Shown: positions 8,427-15,519, counted from the stretch's first letter. The stretch is DNA of 16,609 bases from Thermoleophilaceae bacterium (GCA_016463365.1 JAEMRJ010000042.1:1-16609); one strand, 5' to 3'. Notes: a model not told the origin generated them from the letters alone. A program made the numbers and translations.

Positions 8427-8457
8427 CCATGCCCCCGTCTTGGAGACGGGAGCATGG
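8427..8457 (+). terminator. Stem-loop terminator of the pentose phosphate operon
   Basis: Two 14-nt arms (8427-8440 and 8444-8457) pair at 13 of 14 positions around a TGG loop. No T-run follows on the + strand, so this is not a textbook intrinsic terminator. Such U-less hairpins are common 3' structures in high-GC actinobacteria. It lies between the pgl stop and the independent promoter of the next gene, which fits a 3'-end role. Confidence 0.65.
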
Positions 8458-8521
8458 AAGATTGTTGCCTTGAACAGGGCGACTATGACCATGATCACCT
8501 CACGCGGCGGCCGCGCGCGTT

Positions 8522-8534
8522 TAAGCTCTCACGA
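8522..8534 (+). promoter_or_regulatory. Leaderless -10 promoter of the SGNH hydrolase gene
   Basis: TAAGCT (8522-8527) fits the actinobacterial -10 consensus TANNNT and is followed by exactly 7 nt and then ATG at 8535. There is no Shine-Dalgarno, so the transcript probably starts at or next to the A of the ATG. No convincing -35 is seen. The same spacing recurs at three other genes in this window. Confidence 0.55.
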
Positions 8535-9362
8535 ATGACCGCGCCGCCAGTCTTCAGCCGCTACGTCGCACTCGGAGATTCCACCACCGAGGGCCTCGAC
8601 GATCCCTACCCCGGACATCCGCTCGGGCAAGAGGTGTTTCGCGGCTGGGCCGATCGGCTGGCAGAACGGCTGGCAGTCGACAATCCGCGCATCCAGTATG
8701 CGAACCTTGCGATCCGTGGCCGCCTGAGCGGTCAGATTCGTGAGGAGCAGCTCGAACCGGCGCTTGCGATGAATCCAGATCTGGCAAGCGTCGTCGGCGG
8801 TGTCAACGACGTGCTGCGCCCGAAGTTCGACGTCGACGTCGTCGCTGGACACCTCGAAACGATGTGCTCGGCATTCCGCGAGAAGGCCACGACCGTGCTC
8901 GTGATGACGCTTCCGGATCTCTCTGCGTCGATGCGGGTCGCGCGCATATTCAGCGAGCGCCTCCTGGCCTACAACCAGAGCATTCGCGATATCGCAAAGC
9001 AGACCGGCGCAACGCTCGTTGACATGGCCGTGGAGCTCAGCGAGTACGACCCGCGCGGCTGGAGCCCGGACCGCCTGCACGCGAACGACCTCGGACATCA
9101 GTATCTGATGTGGGGCGCGGCCGATGCTCTGGGCCTGCCAGATGCGCCCGAACAGCTGAAAGCGCTCCATGCGGGCACGCCAGAAACACTTGCTCAGGCC
9201 AGGCACAAGGCACTCGCCGCCGAGTCGGCCTGGCTCTGGATGCACCTGCGTCCGTGGATTGTGCGGCGCATCAAAGGGACGTCCTCGGGGGACGGCATTT
9301 CGGCCAAACGTCCAGCGATGCGCCCCCTGCTCGAACAGGATCTGGCAAGTTCTGAGGCGTGA
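8535..9362 (+). CDS. SGNH/GDSL-family hydrolase
   Basis: A serine esterase/lipase-type hydrolase; the substrate cannot be told from sequence. The 275 residues carry all SGNH blocks: ALGDSTTEG (12-20, nucleophile Ser16), the block II glycine in AIRGR (59-63), GGVND (88-92, Asn91), and SPDRLHANDLGHQ (177-189) with the Asp179-x-x-His182 pair. There is no signal peptide or membrane segment, so the protein is probably cytosolic. An in-frame opening continues upstream to 8409, but it would run through the terminator hairpin and reads as unrelated sequence. ATG 8535, with its promoter-like TAAGCT 7 nt before, is preferred. The stop overlaps the next gene's GTG (GTGA), so it is coupled to a secreted protein. 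Confidence 0.9.
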   Translation: MTAPPVFSRYVALGDSTTEGLDDPYPGHPLGQEVFRGWADRLAERLAVDNPRIQYANLAIRGRLSGQIREEQLEPALAMNPDLASVVGGVNDVLRPKFDVDVVAGHLETMCSAFREKATTVLVMTLPDLSASMRVARIFSERLLAYNQSIRDIAKQTGATLVDMAVELSEYDPRGWSPDRLHANDLGHQYLMWGAADALGLPDAPEQLKALHAGTPETLAQARHKALAAESAWLWMHLRPWIVRRIKGTSSGDGISAKRPAMRPLLEQDLASSEA

Positions 9363-10420
9363 GCCTCCCGCGCAACGCCTTCGCCGCCCTTTCCGCCCTT
9401 GCGCTGACCGCCGCGTTCGCCGCCGCCGCGATCGGCCAGCCACAGGTCAACGCCACCAGGTGCACGGTCTTCCCGGCCGACAACCCGTGGAATCAACGGG
9501 TCGATCAACTCCCGGTCGCCGGCAATTCCAACGACCTCGTCCGTTCGATCGGGCTCGAGGCCAACGCCCACGCCGACTTCGGCTCGGGAAAGTGGGAAGG
9601 CGGACCGATCGGCATTCCGTATGTGGTCGTCGGCGGAAAGCAGAAGAAGTTCCGCGTCAGCTTTGAGTACGCCGACGAGTCTGATCGCGCGCGCTACCCC
9701 GTACCGAAAAAGGCGCCGATCGAAGGCGGCAAGAACGCCGACGGCGACCGCCACGTGATCGTGATCGACAAAGCGAAGTGCAAGCTGTATGAGCTCTACC
9801 GCGCGTATCCGAAAAACGGCGGCAGGTCCTGGAGCGCCGGCTCGGGCGCGATCTGGAATCTGAAGTCGAACAAGCTGCGTCCGGCCGGCTGGACCAGCGC
9901 CGACGCGGCCGGCCTGCCGATCTACCCGGGGCTGGCCCGCTACGACGAGGTCGCCAGGGGCGAGATTGCGCACGCGCTCAGGTTCACGGCGCCGCGCACG
10001 CGCCGGGCTTACGTATACCCGGCTCGCCATCAGGCAGGCAGTGGCGACGGCGCCGACCTGCCGCCGATGGGCGCGCGCCTGCGGCTGAAGTCAAACGTGA
10101 ACATCGCGAGTTTCCCGCAGCAGGCCCGGGTCGTTCTGACCGCGCTTCGCCGCTACGGAATGATGCTGGCCGACAACGGATCGCCCTGGTACGTCTCTGG
10201 CGCGCCCGACCCGCGCTGGGACAACGACGACCTGAGCTCGCTCGGACAGCTCAGCGGCTCAGACTTCGAGGTTGTCGACACGTCGTCGCTGCCGCACCCC
10301 GGTCAACAGATGTTGCGGTTCGCCGATGCTTTGCAGTTCGAGCCGGTAGAAACTCCCTGGTGGCAGCTCAAGCTCAAAGACACTTCCGCCTGCTCTGCAA
10401 CGCGCTTCCGGCTCTGTTGA
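9359..10420 (+). CDS. Secreted protein of uncharacterised FPADNPWN-motif family
   Basis: I recognise the family as a conserved secreted bacterial protein but know no established function. The 353 residues begin with a signal peptide: one Arg at position 5, then an Ala/Leu-rich core to about 26, with cleavage around 26-32. The mature part starts with TRCTVFPADNPWN (33-45). Conserved-looking blocks follow: GWTSADAAGLPIYPGL (177-192), HALRFTAPRTRRAYVYPARH (205-224), and YGMMLADNGSPWYVSGAPDP (266-285) ending at DFEVVDT (302-308). Asp, Asn and His residues in these blocks could form an active site, but that is a guess. About 45 further residues look less conserved, and the last 20 codons overlap the next gene in another frame. 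The GTG start is chosen for its overlap with the hydrolase stop. Confidence 0.82.
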   Translation: MSLPRNAFAALSALALTAAFAAAAIGQPQVNATRCTVFPADNPWNQRVDQLPVAGNSNDLVRSIGLEANAHADFGSGKWEGGPIGIPYVVVGGKQKKFRVSFEYADESDRARYPVPKKAPIEGGKNADGDRHVIVIDKAKCKLYELYRAYPKNGGRSWSAGSGAIWNLKSNKLRPAGWTSADAAGLPIYPGLARYDEVARGEIAHALRFTAPRTRRAYVYPARHQAGSGDGADLPPMGARLRLKSNVNIASFPQQARVVLTALRRYGMMLADNGSPWYVSGAPDPRWDNDDLSSLGQLSGSDFEVVDTSSLPHPGQQMLRFADALQFEPVETPWWQLKLKDTSACSATRFRLC

Positions 10421-11100
10421 TCGCCGCGGCGCTCGCGCTGGGCGCATCGACAACCGCCCACGCAGCTTCATTCAGTCACGCCGCAACCGTGGCTGACGAA
10501 GCGGTCGACGGCTTCTGTGATCCATTCAACGATGTCGACGATCCTGATTGCTGGGAAGACACTGGCGAAGACGAGACCGTGCCCGCGGAAAGCGTCCCCG
10601 AGTACGTGCCTCCACCTCAGCCCGAACCGGTTGAGCCGACGCCACCCCCAGTGATCAACTGGCCGGCCCCGCCAAAGGGTGCCTACGCCAGGCTGCGCCC
10701 GAACGGCCGCACCGCGATTGCGCCGAAGTCGGCGCCAAAGCCGATCAGGGCGATGATCCGCGCGGCGAACTCGATCACGAAAAGGCCATACAAGTGGGGC
10801 GGCGGGCACGGCCGTTGGTATGACAAGGGATACGACTGCTCCGGGGCGACAAGCTTCGTTCTGCGCGCCGGCGGTTACCTCAGCTACCCGCTTGTCTCGG
10901 GCGGCCTTGCAAAGTGGGGGGCCAGAGGCGCCGGCAACTGGGTGCGCATCTACGCCAACAAGAATCACGTCTTCATGGTCATCGCCGGGCTGCGATTTGA
11001 CACTTCTGCGTATGGAGCGGGCGGTGGAAAGGGTCCGCGCTGGCGCGCGAGCGTGCGCCCGACAGGCGGATTCAAGCTGCGCCACCCGGCCGGTCTGTAG
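10360..11100 (+). CDS. Secreted NlpC/P60-like (C40) cysteine peptidase, copy A
   Basis: Probable peptidoglycan endopeptidase acting outside the membrane. The 246 residues comprise: a signal peptide (basic RHFR at 7-10, hydrophobic to about 30, AHA cleavage site at 33-35); an acidic N-terminal segment with a Cys pair (Cys53 and Cys64 in CDPFNDVDDPDC); a Pro-rich linker (80-106); and the C40 core. The core has PYKWGGGH (143-150) and the nucleophile motif YDCSGATSF (158-166, Cys160). His203 in HVFMVIAG and Asp214 in RFDTS sit where the second and third catalytic residues belong. GTG 10360 overlaps the previous gene by 61 bp with no clear Shine-Dalgarno. A TTG at 10417 is possible but would delete the basic part of the signal peptide. 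It is a duplicate of the following gene. Substrate is inferred from the family. Confidence 0.85.
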   Translation: MAAQAQRHFRLLCNALPALLIAAALALGASTTAHAASFSHAATVADEAVDGFCDPFNDVDDPDCWEDTGEDETVPAESVPEYVPPPQPEPVEPTPPPVINWPAPPKGAYARLRPNGRTAIAPKSAPKPIRAMIRAANSITKRPYKWGGGHGRWYDKGYDCSGATSFVLRAGGYLSYPLVSGGLAKWGARGAGNWVRIYANKNHVFMVIAGLRFDTSAYGAGGGKGPRWRASVRPTGGFKLRHPAGL

Positions 11101-11171
11101 ACGCAATCGCGCTTTCGTCCGTGCCGAGGACTGCGACCTTTTCCGCGCGCTGCCGTTAACGATGGAGTCTG

Positions 11172-11840
11172 ATGTTTTCCCGTAGCCGCTCAATCAGAAC
11201 GCTCGTGGTCGTCGCCTCTGCGGTCACGCTCGCGTTCTCGACGACGTCTTCGGCGAGCGCATGGTCTGGAAAGGACCGCTACTGCGACGCCTGGAACTTC
11301 GCCGCCGATCCCGACTGCAGGAACCCCCGGTACGACCTCGCTCCGACCGCCGCAACCGGCGCGACCGGACCGACCGAGCCGGCGTTCCGCGGCGACACGA
11401 CATGGCCCGCTCCGCCCGGCGGAAAGCACGGGACGATCCGCGCCGACGGGCGCAGCGCGTACGCACCCAAGAACGCGCCCGCTGCCGTCAAACGGATGTT
11501 CCGCGCCGCCAACTCGATCACCAAGAAGCCGTATGTCTGGGGCGGGGGCCACGTTCGTTGGTACGACAAAGGCTACGACTGCTCCGGGGCGACAAGCTTC
11601 ATCCTGCGCGCCGGCGGATTCGTCTCGTGGCCGATGGTCTCGGGCACGCTCGCCAACTGGGGATCCCGCGGCCCGGGCCGGTGGGTTCAGATCTACGCCA
11701 ACCGCGAGCATGTCTACATGGTGATAGCCGGCGTACGTTTTGACACGACGCCCTGGTATCCGGGCGAGAAGGGCCCGAGGTGGCGCGCGACCGTGCGCTC
11801 CACCAAGGGCTTCTCACTGCGTCATCCGATGCGGTACTAG
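11172..11840 (+). CDS. Secreted NlpC/P60-like (C40) cysteine peptidase, copy B
   Basis: Paralogue of the preceding gene, sharing long identical stretches such as RWYDKGYDCSGATSF and AANSITK. The 222 residues comprise a signal peptide (basic SRSRSIR, core to about 25, SASA cleavage site ending at 30), then a Cys pair (Cys38 and Cys49 in CDAWNFAADPDC), a short linker, and the C40 core. The core shows PYVWGGGH (120-127), Cys137, His180 and Asp191 as probable catalytic residues. ATG 11172 has GGAG at 11164-11167, 4 nt upstream, so it may be translated independently of copy A, 71 bp away. Its TAG stop overlaps the stop codon of the convergent acyl-CoA ligase. Endopeptidase activity on peptidoglycan is inferred from the family. 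Confidence 0.86.
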   Translation: MFSRSRSIRTLVVVASAVTLAFSTTSSASAWSGKDRYCDAWNFAADPDCRNPRYDLAPTAATGATGPTEPAFRGDTTWPAPPGGKHGTIRADGRSAYAPKNAPAAVKRMFRAANSITKKPYVWGGGHVRWYDKGYDCSGATSFILRAGGFVSWPMVSGTLANWGSRGPGRWVQIYANREHVYMVIAGVRFDTTPWYPGEKGPRWRATVRSTKGFSLRHPMRY

Positions 11841-13342
11841 CTCTTGATCCCGGCGGGGACTTCGATCTCGCGCTTGAGGATCTTGCCCGTCGCCGTCTTG
11901 GGCAGTTCGTCGACGAACCAGATGTGGCGCGGATACTTGTAGGCCGCGACACGCTCTTTGATGAATGCCTGAATCTCTTCGGCTGTTGCAGTCTGGCCGG
12001 GCTTGAAGCCGATCGCTGCGGCGATCTCTTCGCCGTGGGTCTCGTCGGGGACGCCGATCACGGCGGCCTCCATCACGGCCGGGTGCTCGTAGATCACTTC
12101 TTCGATTTCGCGCGGGTAGACGTTGTAGCCGCCGCGGATGATCATCTCCTTCTTGCGGTCGACGATGAAGTAGTAACCGTCGTCGTCGCGCTGGCCCATG
12201 TCACCCGAGAGGAACCACTCGCCGCGCATGACCTCGGCCGTTGCGTCGGGGCGGTTCCAGTAGCCCTTCATGACGTTCGGCCCTTTGATCGCGATCTCGC
12301 CGACGTGGAACGAATCCTCGGGAATGTCGTTGCCGTCATCGTCGACGAGTTTCATCTCGATGCCGGGGATCGGCGTGCCGATGGAGCCGGGCTTGGACGG
12401 ATTCTTCGGCTGGTTGAAGCTCGCGACCGGCGAAGTCTCGGAGAGCCCGTAGCCCTCGAGCATCTTGGCGTCGAGCTTGTCCTCGACTGCGGTCAGCACC
12501 TCGACCGGAAGTGAGGCGCCGCCGGAGACGCAGAAGCGCAGGCTTGAGGCGTCGACGCCGTCGATGCCCGGGTCGTGAAGCATCCCGACATACATCGTCG
12601 GCACGCCCATGAAGACGGTGACCTTGTCGCGGTCGATGATCTCGAGTGCCTTTGCAGCGTCAAAGCGCGGCAGCAGCGTGACCGTTGAGCCGGCAGCGAT
12701 CGCCGAGTTCATCGCGCATGTCTGCCCGAACGAGTGGAACAGCGGCAGGCCGCCGAAGAGCACGTCGTCGGGGGTGAAGCCGAACATCTCGACGCTGGTC
12801 CCGACGTTGCTGCCGATGTTTGCGTGGGTCAGCTCGGCGCCCTTGGGTGTGCCGGTGGTGCCGGATGTGTAGAGGATCACGCAGGTGTCGTCGCCTGCGC
12901 GCTCGACGTTTTCCTGCAGCGGCGAGGCGGCGGCGATCTGCTGTTCGAATTCGCCCGGCGTGACGACCGTCAGCGGAACGCCGGCATCTGCTGCTGCGAT
13001 TTCGGCCTCTTCGGCGAAGCCTTCCCAGGCGAAGAACTGCTTCGCGCCCGAGTCGGAGAGGTAGAAAGACGCCTCGCGGCCCTTCAGGAGCACGTTCATC
13101 GGCACGACGGCGGCGCCGGCCTTGAGGATGCCGTAGTAGATCGCGGGGAAGTAGGGGACGTTGGGCAACATGATCCCGATCCGGTCGCCCGGCTCTACGC
13201 CGCGCTCGACCAGCAGGCCGGCAACGTGCGCCGCCATGCCATCCAGGGCTGCATACGGCAGCTCCACGTCATCGAGCTTGATCGCGATCGCGCTCGGGTG
13301 CTCGGCGGCGGTCCTGGTCAGTGCTTCGGCGAGGTTCGCCAT
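11837..13342 (-). CDS. Acyl-CoA ligase (AMP-forming, FadD-like)
   Basis: Adenylate-forming enzyme activating a carboxylic acid to its CoA thioester with ATP. The 501 residues are complete for the family. Motifs: P-loop YTSGTTGTPKG (158-168), GYGLSETSP (297-305), SGDMG with Asp381 binding the ribose, the hinge and A8 region DRKKEMIIRGGYNVYP (395-410), and the C-terminal PKTATGKILKRE (481-492) with Lys487 as the probable adenylation lysine. No signal or membrane segment is seen. The start is ATG at 13342 (- strand) because GGGGAGA lies 7 nt upstream; a longer open frame to 13705 is only the antisense of marR. Medium/long-chain fatty acid or an aromatic acid are both possible substrates. It is divergent from a MarR regulator that may control it. 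Confidence 0.92.
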   Translation of the reverse strand: MANLAEALTRTAAEHPSAIAIKLDDVELPYAALDGMAAHVAGLLVERGVEPGDRIGIMLPNVPYFPAIYYGILKAGAAVVPMNVLLKGREASFYLSDSGAKQFFAWEGFAEEAEIAAADAGVPLTVVTPGEFEQQIAAASPLQENVERAGDDTCVILYTSGTTGTPKGAELTHANIGSNVGTSVEMFGFTPDDVLFGGLPLFHSFGQTCAMNSAIAAGSTVTLLPRFDAAKALEIIDRDKVTVFMGVPTMYVGMLHDPGIDGVDASSLRFCVSGGASLPVEVLTAVEDKLDAKMLEGYGLSETSPVASFNQPKNPSKPGSIGTPIPGIEMKLVDDDGNDIPEDSFHVGEIAIKGPNVMKGYWNRPDATAEVMRGEWFLSGDMGQRDDDGYYFIVDRKKEMIIRGGYNVYPREIEEVIYEHPAVMEAAVIGVPDETHGEEIAAAIGFKPGQTATAEEIQAFIKERVAAYKYPRHIWFVDELPKTATGKILKREIEVPAGIKS

Positions 13343-13349
13343 GTTTCTG

Positions 13350-13356
13350 TCTCCCC
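13350..13356 (-). promoter_or_regulatory. Shine-Dalgarno of the acyl-CoA ligase gene
   Basis: Read on the - strand this is GGGGAGA, 7 nt upstream of ATG 13342. It decides the ligase start and shows that this gene, unlike its divergent neighbour marR, has a conventional leader. Confidence 0.8.
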
Positions 13357-13421
13357 ATAGTTCATCGACGTTTGGCGTGATCTTACGATGAGTACCGCTT
13401 TTTCGGGATGCCCACCAATTA

Positions 13422-13434
13422 CGCAATAGTTGCG
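13422..13434. promoter_or_regulatory. Candidate MarR operator palindrome
   Basis: CGCAA-TAG-TTGCG is a perfect inverted repeat with a 3-nt centre, in the 129 bp gap between the divergent ligase and marR genes. A further TTGCG half-site lies at 13447-13451. MarR regulators usually bind short palindromes in their own divergent promoters, so this is the best operator candidate. Binding is inferred, not shown. Confidence 0.5.
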
Positions 13435-13458
13435 AGAACAAAATAATTGCGTTAGTGG

Positions 13459-13471
13459 TAGTATTCTCTAC
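13459..13471 (+). promoter_or_regulatory. Leaderless -10 promoter of marR
   Basis: TAGTAT (13459-13464) matches TANNNT and ends 7 nt before ATG 13472. No Shine-Dalgarno precedes the ATG. AGAACA at 13435-13440, 18 nt upstream, could act as a weak -35. The candidate operator lies just upstream, where a bound repressor would block polymerase. Confidence 0.58.
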
Positions 13472-13912
13472 ATGAGCAGTGCATCCGTCGCTGAAGACTT
13501 CATCGCCGTGGTCACCCATGTGATGAAAAGCAGCTCGGCCCCGATGGTCGCGTTCGCCGAGCAGTACGACCTCAGTTTCACCCAGCTGAAGCTGATGTTC
13601 GCGCTCAGCAACGCCGACGAGCCGCAGCCGATCGGTCGCCTGGCCGAGGCGATCGGCTCGTCGCTTCCGGCCACGGGCCGCGCCGTTGACGGCCTCGTGC
13701 GCCACGCGCTGGCCACCAGAACTGAGGACCCCACCGATCGCCGGGTCAAACGAATCGAGCCGACCCAGCTAGGAGCGCGCAGCATGGACGCGATCTACGA
13801 GACTCGCGTGGCGACCCTGAACGCGATGCTCAAGAAGCTGAGCAACCAACAGGTCAATGTCTTGTCTTCGGCGCTCGAGCCGCTGCGCAAAGAAGCCGAG
13901 CGCGATTCATGA
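13472..13912 (+). CDS. MarR-family transcriptional regulator
   Basis: Winged-helix dimeric regulator of 146 residues, the usual MarR size. The wHTH spans about 35-100: LSFTQLKLMFAL opens it, IGRLAEAIG is the first HTH helix, SLPATGRAVDGLVR (64-77) is the recognition helix, and EDPTDRRVKRIEPT (85-98) is the wing with the typical DPxDRR motif. Flanking helices form the dimer interface. ATG 13472 is chosen because of the -10 element 7 nt upstream; an in-frame start at 13430 would overlap the candidate operator. The stop overlaps the MFS exporter start (ATGA). Probable autorepressor that also controls the exporter and perhaps the divergent ligase; the ligand is unknown. Confidence 0.93.
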   Translation: MSSASVAEDFIAVVTHVMKSSSAPMVAFAEQYDLSFTQLKLMFALSNADEPQPIGRLAEAIGSSLPATGRAVDGLVRHALATRTEDPTDRRVKRIEPTQLGARSMDAIYETRVATLNAMLKKLSNQQVNVLSSALEPLRKEAERDS

Positions 13913-15456
13913 GCGCTCAGCCGATCGCCGCAGCAGACGACCAACTCTTCGACCGTCGCCTGATCCAGATCTCCAGCGTGGTGATCCTCGGCATCATCAT
14001 GTCGATCCTCGACACGACGATCGTCAACGTCGCGCTGGACACGCTCTCGCGCGAGTTCGACACGTCGCTGACAAACATCCAGTGGGTCGCCACCGGCTAT
14101 CTGCTTGCCCTCGCGACAGTCATCCCGCTGACCGGCTGGGCGGCAGACCGCTTCGGCACGAAGCGGCTCTTCATGGTCTCGATCGCGCTCTTCGTGCTCG
14201 GCTCGGCGTTGTGCGGCGCCGCCTGGAGCGCGAACTCGTTGATCTTCTTCCGCGTGCTCCAGGGCATCGGCGGCGGCATGATCATGCCCGCTGGCATGAC
14301 GATTCTCACCCAGGCCGCCGGCCCGCAACGCGTCGGCAGGATGATGGGTCTGATCGGCGTGCCGATGCTGATGGCGCCGATCTTCGGACCGATCCTCGGT
14401 GGCTGGCTGGTCGATGACTTCTCGTGGCAGTGGATCTTCTTCGTCAACGTCCCGATCGGCGCGCTCGCGCTGTTTCTGGCGCAGCGCTTCCTCGACGCCG
14501 ACAAACCGCGTCCGACCGAGCGCCTGGACGTGCTCGGGCTGGCGATGCTCTCGCCCGGGCTTGCACTGTTTGTCTACGGGCTGGCTCAGACCGGCACGGT
14601 CGGCGGCTTTGACTCCTGGAAGGTCTGGGCCCCTTTGATCGCCGGGGCAGCGTTGATCGGAGGGTTCATCTTCCATGCGCTCCGGACCAGCAACGCGCTG
14701 ATCGATGTGAAGCTGTTCAAGAACCGCACGCTGGCGATCTCGTCAGCGACCACCTTCGTGCTTGCTGCGGCGTTCTTCGGAGCGATGATCCTGATGCCGT
14801 TGTACTTCCAGATCGTCCGCGGCGAGTCGGCACTGATGGCCGGCCTGCTGATCGCTCCGCAGGGCCTGGGCGCGGCGATCATGATGCCGATCGCAGGCAA
14901 GATCACCGACAAGTACGGCGCCGGCCGGATTGTCCCGTTCGGATCGCTGCTGATCATCGGCGCGATGCTGGCGCTGACCCAGCTCGGGGCGGCGACCTCC
15001 TACTACGAGCTCTGCGCAGTGCTCTTCGTGATGGGTCTGGGCATGGGCTCGACGATGATGCCGGCGATGTCTGCGGCCTTCGGGACGATGCGCCACGACG
15101 ACGTCCCGCGCGCCACCTCCGCGCTGAACGTGATTCAACGCGTCGGAGGTTCGATCGGCGTCGCGATTCTCTCGGTGGTCCTGACCCACGCACTGACTGA
15201 CAACCTGGCCTCCGTCGTCCCCGGTGGCCAGGCGGTCGGGCTTGAAGCTGCGCAGTCGGTCCCGGTCGCATTTCGCGCTCAGTTTGCGCCCCTGGTGGCA
15301 GATGCATTCGGCCACACATACTGGTGGGCGGTCGGAATGGTCGTCATCATGACGATCCCTGCGCTCTTTCTTCCCAAGCACGGATCTGCCCGGAACATCG
15401 CCATCATGCAGGCCGAAGACGAGGCCGCCGCCGAGCTCCTGGAGAGCAAAGCCTGA
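13909..15456 (+). CDS. MFS multidrug exporter, DHA2 (EmrB/QacA) family
   Basis: Proton-coupled export of drugs or other amphipathic compounds across the inner membrane. The 515 residues, with many hydrophobic segments, fit the 14-helix DHA2 family. Motif D1 LDTTIVNVAL (34-43) lies in TM1, motif A GWAADRFGTKRLF (76-88) between TM2 and TM3, and the antiporter motif C GVPMLMAPIFGPILGGW (150-166) in TM5. The N-terminal 15 residues are cytosolic, and the tail is charged and Glu/Ala-rich. The ATG overlaps the marR stop, a classic regulator-pump pair. No periplasmic adaptor gene is present, as expected for a monoderm. Substrate unknown. Confidence 0.93.
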   Translation: MSAQPIAAADDQLFDRRLIQISSVVILGIIMSILDTTIVNVALDTLSREFDTSLTNIQWVATGYLLALATVIPLTGWAADRFGTKRLFMVSIALFVLGSALCGAAWSANSLIFFRVLQGIGGGMIMPAGMTILTQAAGPQRVGRMMGLIGVPMLMAPIFGPILGGWLVDDFSWQWIFFVNVPIGALALFLAQRFLDADKPRPTERLDVLGLAMLSPGLALFVYGLAQTGTVGGFDSWKVWAPLIAGAALIGGFIFHALRTSNALIDVKLFKNRTLAISSATTFVLAAAFFGAMILMPLYFQIVRGESALMAGLLIAPQGLGAAIMMPIAGKITDKYGAGRIVPFGSLLIIGAMLALTQLGAATSYYELCAVLFVMGLGMGSTMMPAMSAAFGTMRHDDVPRATSALNVIQRVGGSIGVAILSVVLTHALTDNLASVVPGGQAVGLEAAQSVPVAFRAQFAPLVADAFGHTYWWAVGMVVIMTIPALFLPKHGSARNIAIMQAEDEAAAELLESKA

Positions 15457-15474
15457 ATTTGTCACCAACCGATT

Positions 15475-15519
15475 GCAGGATTTTCACCCTGCGGTTCTGA
15501 CCTGCCCGTAGCTTGCAGG
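15475..15519 (+). repeat. GCAGG/CCTGC inverted repeats after the exporter
   Basis: GCAGG (15475-15479), CCTGC (15488-15492), CCTGC (15501-15505) and GCAGG (15515-15519) can pair as two small hairpins, 1 with 2 and 3 with 4, or alternatively 1 with 3 and 2 with 4. This could be the 3' structure of the exporter mRNA. Stems of only five pairs make the case weak. Confidence 0.3.

Noticed and set aside
8409..8534. 42-residue N-terminal extension of the SGNH hydrolase
   Set aside because: It would pass through the 8427-8457 hairpin and is unlike any hydrolase N-terminus. ATG 8535 sits correctly before the GDS block.
11780..12514. 244-codon + strand open frame opposite the acyl-CoA ligase
   Set aside because: Antisense shadow of the ligase C-terminal domain with no recognisable protein family.
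13430..13471. 14-residue extension of MarR from an upstream alternative start
   Set aside because: It overlaps the candidate operator and -10 region, and MarR family length is normal from ATG 13472.
13343..13705. 121-residue N-terminal extension of the acyl-CoA ligase
   Set aside because: It is antisense to marR and crosses the promoter gap. The real start has GGGGAGA 7 nt upstream and gives a normal-length family member.
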